Assembly: GCA_035531755.1 (NCBI GenBank)
Contig: DATKSK010000019.1
Span: 1 to 34,352, forward strand
Reading direction: 5' to 3'
Length of the DNA stretch: 34,352 bases
From: Acidimicrobiales bacterium
GTDB lineage: Bacteria; Actinomycetota; Acidimicrobiia; Acidimicrobiales; UBA8190
Part shown: piece by piece, positions 1 to 9,518 of the stretch
Numbering within the stretch: the first letter of the stretch is position 1
How the letters are laid out: each line of letters starts with the position of its first letter
Notes under the pieces: model-generated
What the model saw: only the letters and a program-made list of their open reading frames with translations
The model's database searches: none
What the model was told of the DNA's origin: nothing
Position numbers and translations under genes: made by a program

Positions 1-157
1 TCCCGCCGACCACGTCGTCGGCCTCGAGCACCATGGCGTCGCGCCCCGCCTTGGAGAGCTGGTAGGCGGCCGTGAGGCCGGCCGGCCCTGCGCCGATCAC
101 CACCACCGGCCGGTCGTCGCGCCACGCCGTCGTCTGCGTCACCTCACCCAGCTCCAC
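1..157 (-). CDS. FAD-dependent oxidoreductase, N-terminal fragment
   Basis: Only the first ~52 residues are inside the window; the gene runs off the left edge. After a short polar leader the protein reads VVVIGAGPAGLTAAYQLSKAG followed by a strand ending in VLEAD. This is the Rossmann beta-alpha-beta ADP-binding fold (GxGxxG plus an acidic residue at the end of strand 2) typical of FAD-binding amine oxidase, protoporphyrinogen oxidase and UDP-galactopyranose mutase-type flavoproteins. The sequence does not go far enough to tell which. The GTG at 157 is chosen because it gives the usual short N-terminus; a second in-frame GTG lies at 142. A TATCCT box at 183-188 (minus strand) could be its -10 element. 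The next gene (278-1522) lies on the same strand upstream, with 120 bp between them. Confidence 0.75.
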   Translation of the reverse strand, partial: MELGEVTQTTAWRDDRPVVVIGAGPAGLTAAYQLSKAGRDAMVLEADDVVGG

Positions 158-277
158 TTCGTCCGGCTTCCGGTCTCGGGGCAGGATACCGCCGCCCGTG
201 GCCCGCTCCGGGTACCCCCCCGCCCCCCCGTCCCCCGGTCCCCCCGGTCCGCGGACGTCGGGGCAGGGCCGCAGCCC

Positions 278-1522
278 TCAGGGCACGTACAGGTCGGTGA
301 ACGCCAGGACGGCGTAGACCACGAGGCCGGCGCCGGCCAGGACGAGCACGGCGCGCTCCATGCGCTCGCCCGCCGTGACCGTCGCCCCCGCGAGCACGAG
401 CGGGAACGCCGACAGGGCGTAGCGCTCGAAGCCGTCGAGGTTCGAGGCCGTGAGCGCCACCACCAGCACGGCCGCGGCCAGGGCACCGAAGCTCGCCGGC
501 CAGTGGCGCAGGGCCACCACCACCAGCCCGAGGGCGAGCAGCGCCCAGGGCAGGTGCAGCGCGGACCCCAGGTGGCGGCCGTGCGCCAGGAGAGAGGTGT
601 CGTGCGCCAGCGTCCGCACCGGGTCGGCCAGCCGACCGCGCAGGGTGCCCTGCTGCTGGACCCGCAGCGGGGCCAGGGCGTCGCCGTAGCGCCAGCCGAC
701 CCATCCCAGGAACGCCGCCAGCCCGGCGGCGGGCCCGACCACGGCGGCGGCACGCGCCACGCGCTCGGCGACCGGCGCGCCCCGCAGGCCCCGCACGGTC
801 TCGACGACCGCCGGCACGACCAGCATCACCCCCAGGGGCCGGGTGGCGCCGGCCACCAGACCGAGCCCCGCCGCCCACCACCAGGCGCGGGCGCGCAGGG
901 CGAGCAGCATCCCCACGCCGAGGGCCATGAGCGTCCCCTCGGCGTACCCCATGACGGCGGTGAAGGCGGGCGGCGCCAGGCACGCCAGCCAGGCGGCGCG
1001 CCGGGCCAGCGCGTCGTCGCCCGTCTCGCGCCGGGCCAGGGCGGCGAGGAGCGCCACCGCCACGAGCGCCGAGGCGTTGGCCACCACGAGCAGGGCGGCC
1101 CCGATCCCGACACCCGGGAGCGACGCCAACGCCCGTACCAGCAGCGGCACCACCGGGAAGAAGCGCAGGGCGGCGTGGCCCGCGCCGGCGTAGCCGTGGC
1201 GGGCGATGGACTCGTACCACCCCGCGTCCCACCCCAGCAGGCCCTGGTGGGCGCGCGCCGTGGCGGACGCCGAGGCGTGGGTGCGGTCCACGACCTGGCG
1301 GGCGAGCACGAGGGCCGCCACCACCACCACGCGGGCCACCACCCAGGGCAGCACGGCGGCGCGCAACCCCCACCACAGGCCGGGGCGAGCGGACCCGCCC
1401 CGGGTCCCCGGGGCGGCGGCGGCAGCGGACGCGGACGGCGCGCCGGCCGAGTCGCCGCCCGGCGGGGACGGGGCGGCCCGGGACACGGCCGGCGACGCCT
1501 GGTCTGCCCCCGGGGCCCGCAT
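278..1522 (-). CDS. PIG-V-like integral membrane glycosyltransferase
   Basis: This 414-residue multi-spanning membrane protein has an Ala/Pro/Gly-rich cytoplasmic N-terminus (about residues 1-48) followed by many hydrophobic segments. The first luminal/periplasmic loop holds WDAGWY (98-103), RHGY and RFFPVVPLL (120-128). This arrangement is characteristic of PIG-V/GPI mannosyltransferase 2-like proteins of the GT-C fold, where the acidic residue in the first loop is thought to be catalytic and the donor is a polyprenyl-phosphate sugar. Substrate and product cannot be read from the sequence; a role in cell-envelope glycan or glycolipid synthesis is inference. The ATG at 1522 has no Shine-Dalgarno but lies 6 nt after a TAGCAT box, as expected for a leaderless mRNA. 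It is transcribed away from the ABC transporter operon. Confidence 0.75.
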   Translation of the reverse strand: MRAPGADQASPAVSRAAPSPPGGDSAGAPSASAAAAAPGTRGGSARPGLWWGLRAAVLPWVVARVVVVAALVLARQVVDRTHASASATARAHQGLLGWDAGWYESIARHGYAGAGHAALRFFPVVPLLVRALASLPGVGIGAALLVVANASALVAVALLAALARRETGDDALARRAAWLACLAPPAFTAVMGYAEGTLMALGVGMLLALRARAWWWAAGLGLVAGATRPLGVMLVVPAVVETVRGLRGAPVAERVARAAAVVGPAAGLAAFLGWVGWRYGDALAPLRVQQQGTLRGRLADPVRTLAHDTSLLAHGRHLGSALHLPWALLALGLVVVALRHWPASFGALAAAVLVVALTASNLDGFERYALSAFPLVLAGATVTAGERMERAVLVLAGAGLVVYAVLAFTDLYVP

Positions 1523-1528
1523 GCCCGC

Positions 1529-1534
1529 ATGCTA
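1529..1534 (-). promoter_or_regulatory. Candidate -10 box (TAGCAT), leaderless start
   Basis: TAGCAT fits the actinobacterial -10 consensus TANNNT and ends 6 nt before the ATG of the PIG-V-like gene. There is no Shine-Dalgarno between them. No clear -35 was recognised. Confidence 0.4.
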
Positions 1535-1601
1535 ACGACGCCGGTCGCCCCGACCGGGTGAGGCCCCGGCGCGGGCACAGCCGGGCCGCGGGCCCGAGCA
1601 G

Positions 1602-1633
1602 GCCGAACGACGGCGTGTGCCCCGTCGTTCGGC
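1602..1633. promoter_or_regulatory. Perfect 12-bp inverted repeat, candidate operator
   Basis: The arms GCCGAACGACGG (1602-1613) and CCGTCGTTCGGC (1622-1633) are perfect reverse complements separated by 8 nt. The element sits in the 201-bp divergent region between the PIG-V-like gene and the ABC transporter operon. It ends 11 nt before a TACCAT box (1645-1650), so it would cover the -35 region of the operon promoter. That position suits a repressor operator. It could alternatively be a terminator-like hairpin, but no gene ends just before it on either strand. Confidence 0.5.
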
Positions 1634-1644
1634 AGTGTGCCGTC

Positions 1645-1650
1645 TACCAT
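1645..1650 (+). promoter_or_regulatory. Candidate -10 box (TACCAT) of ABC transporter operon
   Basis: TACCAT matches TANNNT. It would give a leader of about 67 nt to the ATG at 1724. The inverted repeat at 1602-1633 overlaps the expected -35 position. No good -35 hexamer is visible. Confidence 0.3.
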
Positions 1651-1723
1651 GGCGCCGCGAGTGCCACACAGCGGGCCGCGCGCCCGTTGCGAGGCGAGGG
1701 CGAGGCGAGGGCGAGGGGGACCG

Positions 1724-3388
1724 ATGGCTGACTCCGCGGATCGGTACGATCGGCGGGCGTTTCTGGCACGGGGCGCCTCGACGGCAGCCGCCATGGGGCT
1801 CGCCGGCGTGGGGGTCCCGGCGCTGCTGTCGGCCTGCGGCACGTCCACGACGACCAGGTCGCACGGGTCGACGCCGGGCGTGGGCACGGGCACGCCCCGG
1901 CGCGGCGGGTCGGTGACGGTCGGGCTGAACTCCGAGATCGACGGCTTCCTCCCGGCGAGCAGCCACTTCGACAACTCCGGGATCACCTACGCCAACACGG
2001 TGTTCGACAGCCTGACGCGCGTCGGCGCCGACGGAACGGCCAAGCCCTACCTGGCCAAGGCGGTGACGCCCAACGCCGACATGACGGCGTGGACCATCAC
2101 CTTGCGCCCCGACGTGTCGTTCCACGACGGCTCCGCGTTCACCGCCGACGTCCTGGTGGCCAACATCGAGGCGTTGCGCCACTCCCTGCTGACGTCCCAG
2201 GCCCTGGCGCCGGTCTCCGGCGTGACCGCGACGGGCGACCTCGAGGTCACGATCAGCCTGGACGAGCCGCTGGTGGCGTTCCCCCACTACCTCGCCACCC
2301 AGATCGGCTACCCCGTCGCCATGGCGCAGCTCACCACCACGAACACCACCCACCCCATCGGGACGGGGCCGTTCATGTACGAGTCGTGGGAGCCCAACGA
2401 CCACTTCACCGCCGTCCGCAACCCCAACTACTGGCGCCACGGGCTTCCCTACCTCGACGGCATCACGTACAAGCCGATCCCCCAGGACCAGTCGCGCGAG
2501 TCCTCGCTGCGGTCGGGCACGGTCGATCTGATGGTGACCCGCGACCCCCACGTCATCCGGGACCTCGGCCACGCCACCGGCTACCAGCAGATCGCCGACC
2601 TCAACCAGGCGCACGGCCAGACCGACATGGACTTCATCATCCTCAACTGCGCCGCCGACCCCACCAACGACCTCATGGTCCGCCAGGCCCTCGCCCACGC
2701 CATGGACACCGAGCAGATCGTGAAGCTCTTCGGGGCCGGCGTCACCCAGCAGAACACCAGCCTGTTCCCACCGGGCTCCCCGTACCGCCCGGCGCACAAC
2801 GGCTACCCCGCCTACGACCTGAACAAGGCGAAGCAGCTCGTCGCCCAGGCGGCCCCCAACCACGGCGGGTCGATCACCATCACCCTCGACACCGTCACCG
2901 ACCCCCGCCTGCTCGAGATCATCCAGGCCATCGCCAACATGTGGAGCCTGGCCGGGGTGCACGTCACCGTGGGCCAGGTCGAGCAGGTGACCTTCATCGA
3001 CAACCTCGTCACCAGCAAGTTCATGGCATACACCGACGAGCAGTTCTCGGCCTCGGACCCCGACCTCAACTACGTGTGGATGAGCCCCACCACGGCGAAC
3101 CCGCCGATCTCGCTGAACTTCAGCCGGAACAAGGACCCGCTCCTGGAGGCGGCGCTCCAGCGGGGTCGCACCAGCGCCGACCCCGCGGTGCGGGCCGCCG
3201 CCTACCAGACCGTGGACGAGCGGCTCGCCGCCGACCTCCCCTACCTGTGGTTCTCGCGGGCGACGTGGTCGCTCACGGGCACCACCGCCGTCGCCAACTT
3301 CAACAACATGACGCTGCCCGACGGCTCGCTCGACCGTGGCTTCGCGTCGGGCGTCTTCACACCCACCTCGACGTGGCGGACGGCCTGA
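1724..3388 (+). CDS. ABC transporter substrate-binding lipoprotein, family 5 (peptide/nickel type)
   Basis: This 554-residue extracytoplasmic receptor belongs to the SBP_bac_5 (DppA/OppA/NikA) family. The N-terminus has a twin-arginine motif DRRAFL (Arg10-Arg11), a hydrophobic stretch and a lipobox LSAC with Cys38, so it is predicted to be exported by Tat and lipid-anchored. Family features include LRPDVSFHDGSAFTADVL near residue 130 and the GTGPFMYESW segment. Start choice: the ATG at 1724 follows GAGGGGGA with 3 nt spacing and places the signal peptide correctly. The longer reading frame from 1637 would add 29 Arg-rich residues before the signal. It is the first gene of a five-gene importer operon (1724-7686) whose next gene begins 10 nt downstream. 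Ligand identity (di/oligopeptide, metal chelate, sugar) cannot be decided from sequence. Confidence 0.92.
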   Translation: MADSADRYDRRAFLARGASTAAAMGLAGVGVPALLSACGTSTTTRSHGSTPGVGTGTPRRGGSVTVGLNSEIDGFLPASSHFDNSGITYANTVFDSLTRVGADGTAKPYLAKAVTPNADMTAWTITLRPDVSFHDGSAFTADVLVANIEALRHSLLTSQALAPVSGVTATGDLEVTISLDEPLVAFPHYLATQIGYPVAMAQLTTTNTTHPIGTGPFMYESWEPNDHFTAVRNPNYWRHGLPYLDGITYKPIPQDQSRESSLRSGTVDLMVTRDPHVIRDLGHATGYQQIADLNQAHGQTDMDFIILNCAADPTNDLMVRQALAHAMDTEQIVKLFGAGVTQQNTSLFPPGSPYRPAHNGYPAYDLNKAKQLVAQAAPNHGGSITITLDTVTDPRLLEIIQAIANMWSLAGVHVTVGQVEQVTFIDNLVTSKFMAYTDEQFSASDPDLNYVWMSPTTANPPISLNFSRNKDPLLEAALQRGRTSADPAVRAAAYQTVDERLAADLPYLWFSRATWSLTGTTAVANFNNMTLPDGSLDRGFASGVFTPTSTWRTA

Positions 3389-3398
3389 GACTCCCGGG

Positions 3399-4343
3399 AT
3401 GATCCGTTACGTCGGCACCCGGCTGCTCCAGTTGGTGGTGATCTGCTTCCTCATCTCGGTCGCCGCCTTCCTCCTCGTCCACCTCCTGCCCGGCGACCCG
3501 ACGCTCGCCATCCTCGGCCCCAACGACACGCCGTCGGCCCGCGCCACGCTGTTGAAGCAGCTGGGTCTCAACCACAGCCTGGTCGTGCAGTACTGGACGT
3601 GGGTGAAGAACATCTTCCACGGCAACCTGGGGGTGTCGTTCCTCACCAAGCAGACGGTGAGCAACGCCCTGAGCGTGGCGGTGCCGATCGACCTGGAGCT
3701 CGTCATCGTGTCGCAGGTCATCGCCCTCGTGGTCGCCGTCCCCCTGGCGCTCGTGGCGGCGCTCCGGCCCAACAAGGCCTTCGACCGGGTGGCCACCACC
3801 ACCACCTTCGGCTTCCTGTCGTTGCCCACCTTCGTGGCCGGCCCGCTGCTCGTCCTGCTGTTCGCCGTGGAGCTCCACGCCGTGCCGGCCACCGGGTTCG
3901 TCCGCCTGTCGCAGAGCTTCGGATCCAACCTGAAGTCGGTGATCCTCCCCTCGGTCACCCTCGCCATCGGGTCCATCGCCGTCTACTACCGCCTCCTGCG
4001 CGCCGATCTCATCTCCACGCTGCAGGAGGACTTCGTCACCATGGCCCGCGCCAAGGGCCTGTCGACGCCGTACATCATGCTGCGCCACGTGCTGCGCCCG
4101 TCGTCGTTCTCGCTGCTGGCCGGGGCGGGCATCAGCATCGGCACCCTGTTCACCGGGGCCTTCGTGGTCGAGGTCCTGTTCCAGCTGCCGGGGATCGGGT
4201 ACCAGCTGGTGCAGGCGATCTACGCGCGCGACTACCTCGTTGTGCAGGGCATGGCGCTCGTGGCGGCCGTGGCGTTCGTGGTCGTGAACTTCGGCGTCGA
4301 CTTCCTCCTCACCCTCCTCGACCCGCGGGTGCGGCGTGGCTGA
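3399..4343 (+). CDS. ABC transporter permease, DppB type
   Basis: This 314-residue inner-membrane permease opens with MIRYVGTRLLQLVVICFLIS (TM1), followed by HLLPGDPT, the classic N-terminus of DppB/OppB/NikB. A later cytoplasmic loop carries the EAA-type coupling motif around DFVTMARAKGLS, which docks to the ATPases. Six transmembrane segments are expected. The ATG at 3399 is preferred over the upstream in-frame ATG at 3336, which would overlap the receptor gene by 53 nt and add a non-family N-terminus. The 3' end overlaps the next permease by 8 nt, so translation of the two is probably coupled and roughly stoichiometric. It should pair with the DppC-type protein to form the channel. Confidence 0.92.
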   Translation: MIRYVGTRLLQLVVICFLISVAAFLLVHLLPGDPTLAILGPNDTPSARATLLKQLGLNHSLVVQYWTWVKNIFHGNLGVSFLTKQTVSNALSVAVPIDLELVIVSQVIALVVAVPLALVAALRPNKAFDRVATTTTFGFLSLPTFVAGPLLVLLFAVELHAVPATGFVRLSQSFGSNLKSVILPSVTLAIGSIAVYYRLLRADLISTLQEDFVTMARAKGLSTPYIMLRHVLRPSSFSLLAGAGISIGTLFTGAFVVEVLFQLPGIGYQLVQAIYARDYLVVQGMALVAAVAFVVVNFGVDFLLTLLDPRVRRG

Positions 4344-5282
4344 CGGACACCTGCGCGTGTCCACGGCCCCCGGTGAGATGGTGGCCGCCGACGCCGGGAC
4401 CGAGAGCGTCCTCGCCATCGAGGCGATCCCCGGGGCGACCGGCGCGGCCCCGTCCAGGCGCACGGGGTTGGGCGCGCTGTTCTGGGTGTGCGCAGGCTGG
4501 GTGGCGCTCATGGCCCTGCTGGCCATCCTCGCCGGCGTGCTCCCGCTCAAGGCGCCGAACTTCCAGGACTACTCGGCGGTCAACGTGGGGCCGAGCGTCC
4601 ACCACCTGCTGGGCACCGACGACCTCGGGCGGGACCTGCTGGCCCGCATCATCTACGGGTCGCGCGTGTCGCTCGTCATCGGGTTCGCCCCCGTGGCCAT
4701 CGGCCTCGCCGTGGGCGGGTCGCTGGGCCTGCTCGCCGGCTACCGCGGCGGGGTCGCCGACAGCCTGCTCAACGCCCTGTCGTTCGTGATCCTGGCGTTC
4801 CCGGCCCTGCTGGCCATCATGGTGATCGAGCGCTTCTGGCAGCCCATCTCGCTGTTGAAGCTGATCGTGCTCTTCGCCATCGTGGCCGCCCCCCAGCTGT
4901 TCCGCGTCATGCGGGCCACCACCCTGTCCTACGCGGGCCGCGAGTTCGTGGTGGCGGCGCGCGCCACCGGCGCCACCACGCGGCGCATCCTGCTGCGCGA
5001 GCTGCTGCCCAACACGCTGCCGGCGGCGGCCTCGTTCGCGCTCATCGGCGTGGCCATCGCCATCGTGCTCGAAGGGGCCCTCGCCTTCCTGGGACTGTCG
5101 GTGTCGCTCCCGACGTCCTCGCTCGGCAACATCATCAACGCCGGGGTGAACAACGACAACCTGACGCTCAACCCGTACATCGCGCTGTGGCCGTCGCTCT
5201 ACATCTTCCTGCTGCTGACCGCCCTGAACCTCATGGCCGACCGGCTGCGCTCGTACTTCGACATCCGCGAGGTGAAGCTGTG

Positions 5283-5283
<1 letters not shown>
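4336..5283 (+). CDS. ABC transporter permease, DppC type
   Basis: This 315-residue permease starts at GTG 4336, 8 nt inside the upstream permease gene. An N-terminal cytoplasmic tail of about 45 residues precedes TM1 (around GALFWVCAGWVALMALLAIL). The signature HHLLGTDDLGRDLLARIIYGSRVS is diagnostic of the DppC/OppC/NikC N-terminal region. The coupling loop is REFVVAARATGATTRRILLRE (EAA motif). Together with the DppB-type subunit it forms the translocation pore. Its stop codon overlaps the ATG of the first ATPase gene (TGATG), which argues for translational coupling. Confidence 0.92.
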
Positions 5284-6421
<1,138 letters not shown>

Positions 6422-6425
<4 letters not shown>

Positions 6426-6481
6426 CGGGGCAGGGCGTGACGGGGCAGGGCATGACGGGGCAGGGCGTGACGGGGCGGGCC
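6422..6481 (+). repeat. 15-bp tandem repeat, 4 units
   Basis: Units start at 6422, 6437, 6452 and 6467, with consensus (A/G)TGACGGGGCAGGGC. The fourth unit is diverged at its 3' end. Being a multiple of 3, gain or loss of units would keep the bridging frame open. Confidence 0.9.
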
Positions 6482-6502
6482 GTGAGCGGGACGGACCGCT
6501 GA
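6422..6502 (+). CDS. Possible coupled mini-ORF (26 aa) made of a 15-bp tandem repeat
   Basis: From ATG 6422 the frame reads in five-residue repeats of the form (M/V)TGQG and ends in a TGA at 6500-6502. Its ATG overlaps the stop of the upstream ATPase gene (ATGA), and its stop overlaps the ATG of the downstream ATPase gene (TGATG). The frame therefore bridges the two genes with no untranslated base. Four 15-bp units occupy 6422-6481 (two ATGACGGGGCAGGGC, one with GTG for ATG, one diverged), followed by a degenerate remnant. Whether a peptide is made is unknown. The simplest reading is that ribosomes pass through it, coupling the two ATPases. No known family. Confidence 0.35.
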
Positions 6503-7686
6503 TGGCCGGGAGCGGCACCGCCCACATGCGCGGCGGCGACGTCCTGCTGCGCGCCGAGCACCTGGTGGTCGAGTTCGGGTCGGGGGGGCACCGCGTCCAG
6601 GCCGTCTCCGACGTCAGCTTCGACGTCGCGCCGGGCGAGACCCTCGGCCTCGTGGGCGAGTCCGGGTGCGGCAAGTCCACCACCGGGCGCGCCGTGGCCC
6701 TCGTGCACACGCCCGACTCCGGCACCGTGACCTTCGACGGCACCGATCTCACGGCGCTGTCGGCACGCGAGCTGCGCCGAGCCCGCACCAAGGTCCAGAT
6801 GGTGTTCCAGGACCCCATCTCGTCGCTCAACCCGCGTCGGCGGGTCCTCGACGCCGTCATCGACCCCTTGTCGGTGTGGGGGATCGGCACCAAGGAGGAG
6901 CGCCGGGCGAAGGCGCGCGCCACGCTCGACGCCGTGGGGATCGACCCCGACAGCGCCGGGGGTCGGCGGCCCATCGAGATGTCGGGCGGCCAGTGCCAGC
7001 GCGTCAGCATCGCGCGGTCGCTCATGCTCGACCCCACCGTCCTCATCTGCGACGAGCCGGTCTCCGCGCTCGACGTGTCGGTGCAGGCGCAGATACTCAA
7101 CCTGCTCCACGACCTGAAGCGTGACCGCGGGCTCACCATGGTCTTCATCGCCCACGACCTCGCCGTCGTCAAGAACGTCAGTGACCGGGTGGCGGTGATG
7201 TACCTCGGCAAGCTGTGCGAGGTGGCGCCGCCCGACACCCTCTACCACCGGCCCCAGCACCCCTACACCGAAGCGCTGCTGACGTCGATCCCCGAGCCCG
7301 ACCCCGCCTCCGCCAGGAACGGGGCGGCGCCCTTGTCGGGCGACCTGCCGTCGCCGATCAACCCGCCCTCGGGGTGCCGGTTCCGCACCCGCTGCCCGTA
7401 CGCGCAGCAGACGTGCGCCGACGAGGAGCCCCAGATGCGCGCCATGGGGCCCGACCACTTCGTCGCCTGCCACTTCCCTCTCGGGTCGCAGGGCCCGGGT
7501 CAGGCCGCCGATGGGCCCCCGTCGCAGATCGCGGCCACGCCGAGCGCTCCCCCGCCCCCGCCCCCGCCCCCGCCGAGCCCGGCCGTGGCACCACCATGGC
7601 AGCAGCCGCCGGCACCCCAGTCGGCGGTGCCGCCGTCCCCGCCCGACGAGCCGAGCGAGCGGCCCCCGCTCTGGCTCAACCCGTAG
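6502..7686 (+). CDS. ABC transporter ATP-binding protein, DppF/OppF type
   Basis: This 394-residue second ATPase partners with the DppD-type subunit. Motifs are Walker A GESGCGKST (52-60), VFQDPISSLNPR (Q-loop, typical of DppF/OppF), signature MSGGQCQR, Walker B VLICDEPVSALD and H-loop VFIAHD. The C-terminal oligopeptide domain has GCRFRTRCPYAQQTC. After about residue 335 there is a ~60-residue low-complexity tail with a run of nine prolines and PxxP motifs, absent from typical family members. Start choice: ATG 6502 overlaps the preceding mini-ORF stop; an alternative is ATG 6526 (residue 9). It is the last gene of the importer operon and converges on rpsA, 117 bp away. Confidence 0.9.
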   Translation: MAGSGTAHMRGGDVLLRAEHLVVEFGSGGHRVQAVSDVSFDVAPGETLGLVGESGCGKSTTGRAVALVHTPDSGTVTFDGTDLTALSARELRRARTKVQMVFQDPISSLNPRRRVLDAVIDPLSVWGIGTKEERRAKARATLDAVGIDPDSAGGRRPIEMSGGQCQRVSIARSLMLDPTVLICDEPVSALDVSVQAQILNLLHDLKRDRGLTMVFIAHDLAVVKNVSDRVAVMYLGKLCEVAPPDTLYHRPQHPYTEALLTSIPEPDPASARNGAAPLSGDLPSPINPPSGCRFRTRCPYAQQTCADEEPQMRAMGPDHFVACHFPLGSQGPGQAADGPPSQIAATPSAPPPPPPPPPSPAVAPPWQQPPAPQSAVPPSPPDEPSERPPLWLNP

Positions 7687-7750
7687 TCCCGCCGGTCCCG
7701 GTCCCGACGCGGGCCGCCGCGGGAACAGCCGGCGACGGAACCGTCAACGT

Positions 7751-7801
7751 CGAAACCGCCGGTGTCGCGCCTGCCGACGACGAAACCGACGGCGTCGCGC
7801 C
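7751..7801. repeat. Imperfect 21-bp direct repeat in convergent gap
   Basis: Two copies (7751-7771 and 7781-7801) of a sequence beginning CGAAACCG and ending GTCGCGCC differ at two positions. They lie between the stops of the ABC ATPase gene and rpsA. No strong hairpin or T-tract was found in this 117-bp gap. Confidence 0.6.
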
Positions 7802-7803
7802 GA

Positions 7804-9411
7804 TCAGGCCGGGGCGTCGCCTCCGGCATCGCCGACGGCAGGCTCGGCCGGCGCCGCGGGTGCCTCGGCCGCGGGTGCCTCGGCCGCGGGTGCCGCCGGT
7901 GCCGCGGCTTCGGCTGCGGGTGCCTCGCCTGCGGGTGCCGCCACCGGCCCGTCCGGAGCCCCCGCAGGGGCGACGCCGGCCGGGGCCTCCACGCCCTCGG
8001 GCGGGGTTCCGTGCTCGGCCACGTACTCCGCCCAGGCCGCCTGGGCCTCGGTCTCGGGCGTGAACTCCGTCCCGCCGTAGTCGAAGCCGATGTAGTTGCC
8101 CTGCTCGTCGTAGGCGTGCTCGCCGAAGGCCTCGCGGTACTCCTCGGAGACCTCGCCGCCCTCGGCCGCCTGCTTGATCGACAGGCTGATGCGCCGGCGC
8201 TGCAGGTCGATGTCGATGATCTTGACCCACAGCTCCTCGCCCGGGGTCACCACCTGCTCGGGGAGGTCGACGTGGTGCCCGGCCATCTCCGAGATGTGCA
8301 CGAGGCCCTCGATGCCGTCGCCCACCTGCACGAAGGAGCCGAAGGGCACGAGCTTGGTGATCCGGCCGTAGACGAGCTCTCCCACCTGGTGGGTGTTGGC
8401 GAAGTCCTGCCACGGGTCGGTCTGCGTCGCCTTCAGCGAGAGGCTGATGCGCTCCTTGTCGAGGTCGACGTCGAGCACCTCGACCTCGACCTCGTCGCCC
8501 ACCGAGACGACCGACGACGGGTGGTCGACGTGCTTCCAGGACAGCTCCGACACGTGGATCAGACCGTCCATGCCCCCGAGGTCGACGAAGGCGCCGAAGT
8601 TCACGACGGACGACACGGTGCCGCGCCGGCGCTCGCCCGGCTTCAGGTTCACGAGGAACTCGCCGCGCTGCTCCTTCTGGGTCTCCTCGAGCCACGCCCG
8701 GCGCGACAGCACGACGTTGTTGCGGTTCCGGTCGAGCTCGATGATCTTGGCCTCGATGGCCCGGCCCACGTAGGGCTGGAGCTCGCGGACGCGCCGCAGC
8801 TCGACGAGCGACGCCGGCAGGAAGCCGCGCAGGCCGATGTCGACGATCAGGCCGCCCTTGACCACTTCGATGACCGGGCCCTTCACGACGCCGTCGGACT
8901 CCTTGATCTTTTCGATGGTGCCCCACGCCCGCTCGTACTGGGCGCGCTTCTTGGACAGGACGAGGCGTCCCTCCTTGTCCTCCTTCTGGAGGACAAGGGC
9001 CTCGATGTGGTCACCGAGGCTGACGATCTCCGAGGGGTCGATGTCGTTACGGATGGAGAGCTCGCGCGACGGGATGACGCCCTCGGACTTGAAGCCGATG
9101 TCGAGCAGGACCTCGTCCCTGTCGATCTTCACGACCTTGCCCTCGACGATGTCGCCGTCGTCGAAGTCGACGATGGTGGCGTCGATGGCCTCTTCGAGCG
9201 AAGCGCCGCCCAGGTCGTCCTCCACGATCGCCCGGGGGACGTAGGCCCCGGTCTCGTCGAAGGACCCCATGGGGGTGCCGGAGAGCAGTGCGGTGGCGCC
9301 GGGTACCTCACCGGCCGCCGCGGCGGGTGTCACCGCCGGGTCAACTGTGCCGGTGGAACCGGCAGCGTCGTCGGGCATGAACTTCGGAACTCGCTTTCGG
9401 GAAAAGGGCAC
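7804..9411 (-). CDS. rpsA: 30S ribosomal protein S1
   Basis: This 535-residue RNA-binding ribosomal protein helps recruit mRNA to the 30S subunit. Four S1 (OB-fold) repeats are visible at about 85-155 (GDIVEGKVVKIDRDEVLLDIG), 172-240, 258-326 (VVNFGAFVDLGGMDGLIHVSEL) and 344-414 (VPFGSFVQVGDGIEGLVHIS). This is the four-domain actinobacterial form rather than the six-domain E. coli form. From about 415 the C-terminus is unique: an acidic/aromatic segment, then a ~60-residue Ala/Pro/Glu tail with AAEAP repeats encoded by a 15-bp repeat near 7850-7940. The GTG at 9411 is favoured by GAGG 6 nt upstream. An in-frame ATG at 9378 is the alternative and would shorten the protein by 11 residues. Its position next to polA matches Mycobacterium. 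Confidence 0.95.
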   Translation of the reverse strand: MPFSRKRVPKFMPDDAAGSTGTVDPAVTPAAAAGEVPGATALLSGTPMGSFDETGAYVPRAIVEDDLGGASLEEAIDATIVDFDDGDIVEGKVVKIDRDEVLLDIGFKSEGVIPSRELSIRNDIDPSEIVSLGDHIEALVLQKEDKEGRLVLSKKRAQYERAWGTIEKIKESDGVVKGPVIEVVKGGLIVDIGLRGFLPASLVELRRVRELQPYVGRAIEAKIIELDRNRNNVVLSRRAWLEETQKEQRGEFLVNLKPGERRRGTVSSVVNFGAFVDLGGMDGLIHVSELSWKHVDHPSSVVSVGDEVEVEVLDVDLDKERISLSLKATQTDPWQDFANTHQVGELVYGRITKLVPFGSFVQVGDGIEGLVHISEMAGHHVDLPEQVVTPGEELWVKIIDIDLQRRRISLSIKQAAEGGEVSEEYREAFGEHAYDEQGNYIGFDYGGTEFTPETEAQAAWAEYVAEHGTPPEGVEAPAGVAPAGAPDGPVAAPAGEAPAAEAAAPAAPAAEAPAAEAPAAPAEPAVGDAGGDAPA

Positions 9412-9412
9412 C

Positions 9413-9433
9413 GCACGCCTCGAGAGGGCGTGC
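9413..9433 (-). promoter_or_regulatory. Hairpin covering the rpsA ribosome binding site
   Basis: In the mRNA, GCACGCC (9433-9427) pairs perfectly with GGCGTGC (9419-9413) across a 7-nt loop. The stem ends 1 nt before the GTG start, and the GAGG Shine-Dalgarno is split between loop and stem. Folding would therefore hide the ribosome binding site. Confidence 0.5.
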
Positions 9434-9462
9434 GGGTGGCCACCGGCGGCGACCGGTCGACA

Positions 9463-9468
9463 AGCCTA
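9463..9468 (-). promoter_or_regulatory. Candidate -10 box (TAGGCT) for rpsA
   Basis: TAGGCT matches TANNNT and lies 51 nt before the GTG start. It would produce a leader of about 45 nt containing the hairpin at 9413-9433. No convincing -35 was seen. Confidence 0.35.
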
Positions 9469-9518
9469 GCAACAACCGTCCTGAGCTGCGCCGGTGGCGC
9501 ATCGGGGCACGTCCGCGA

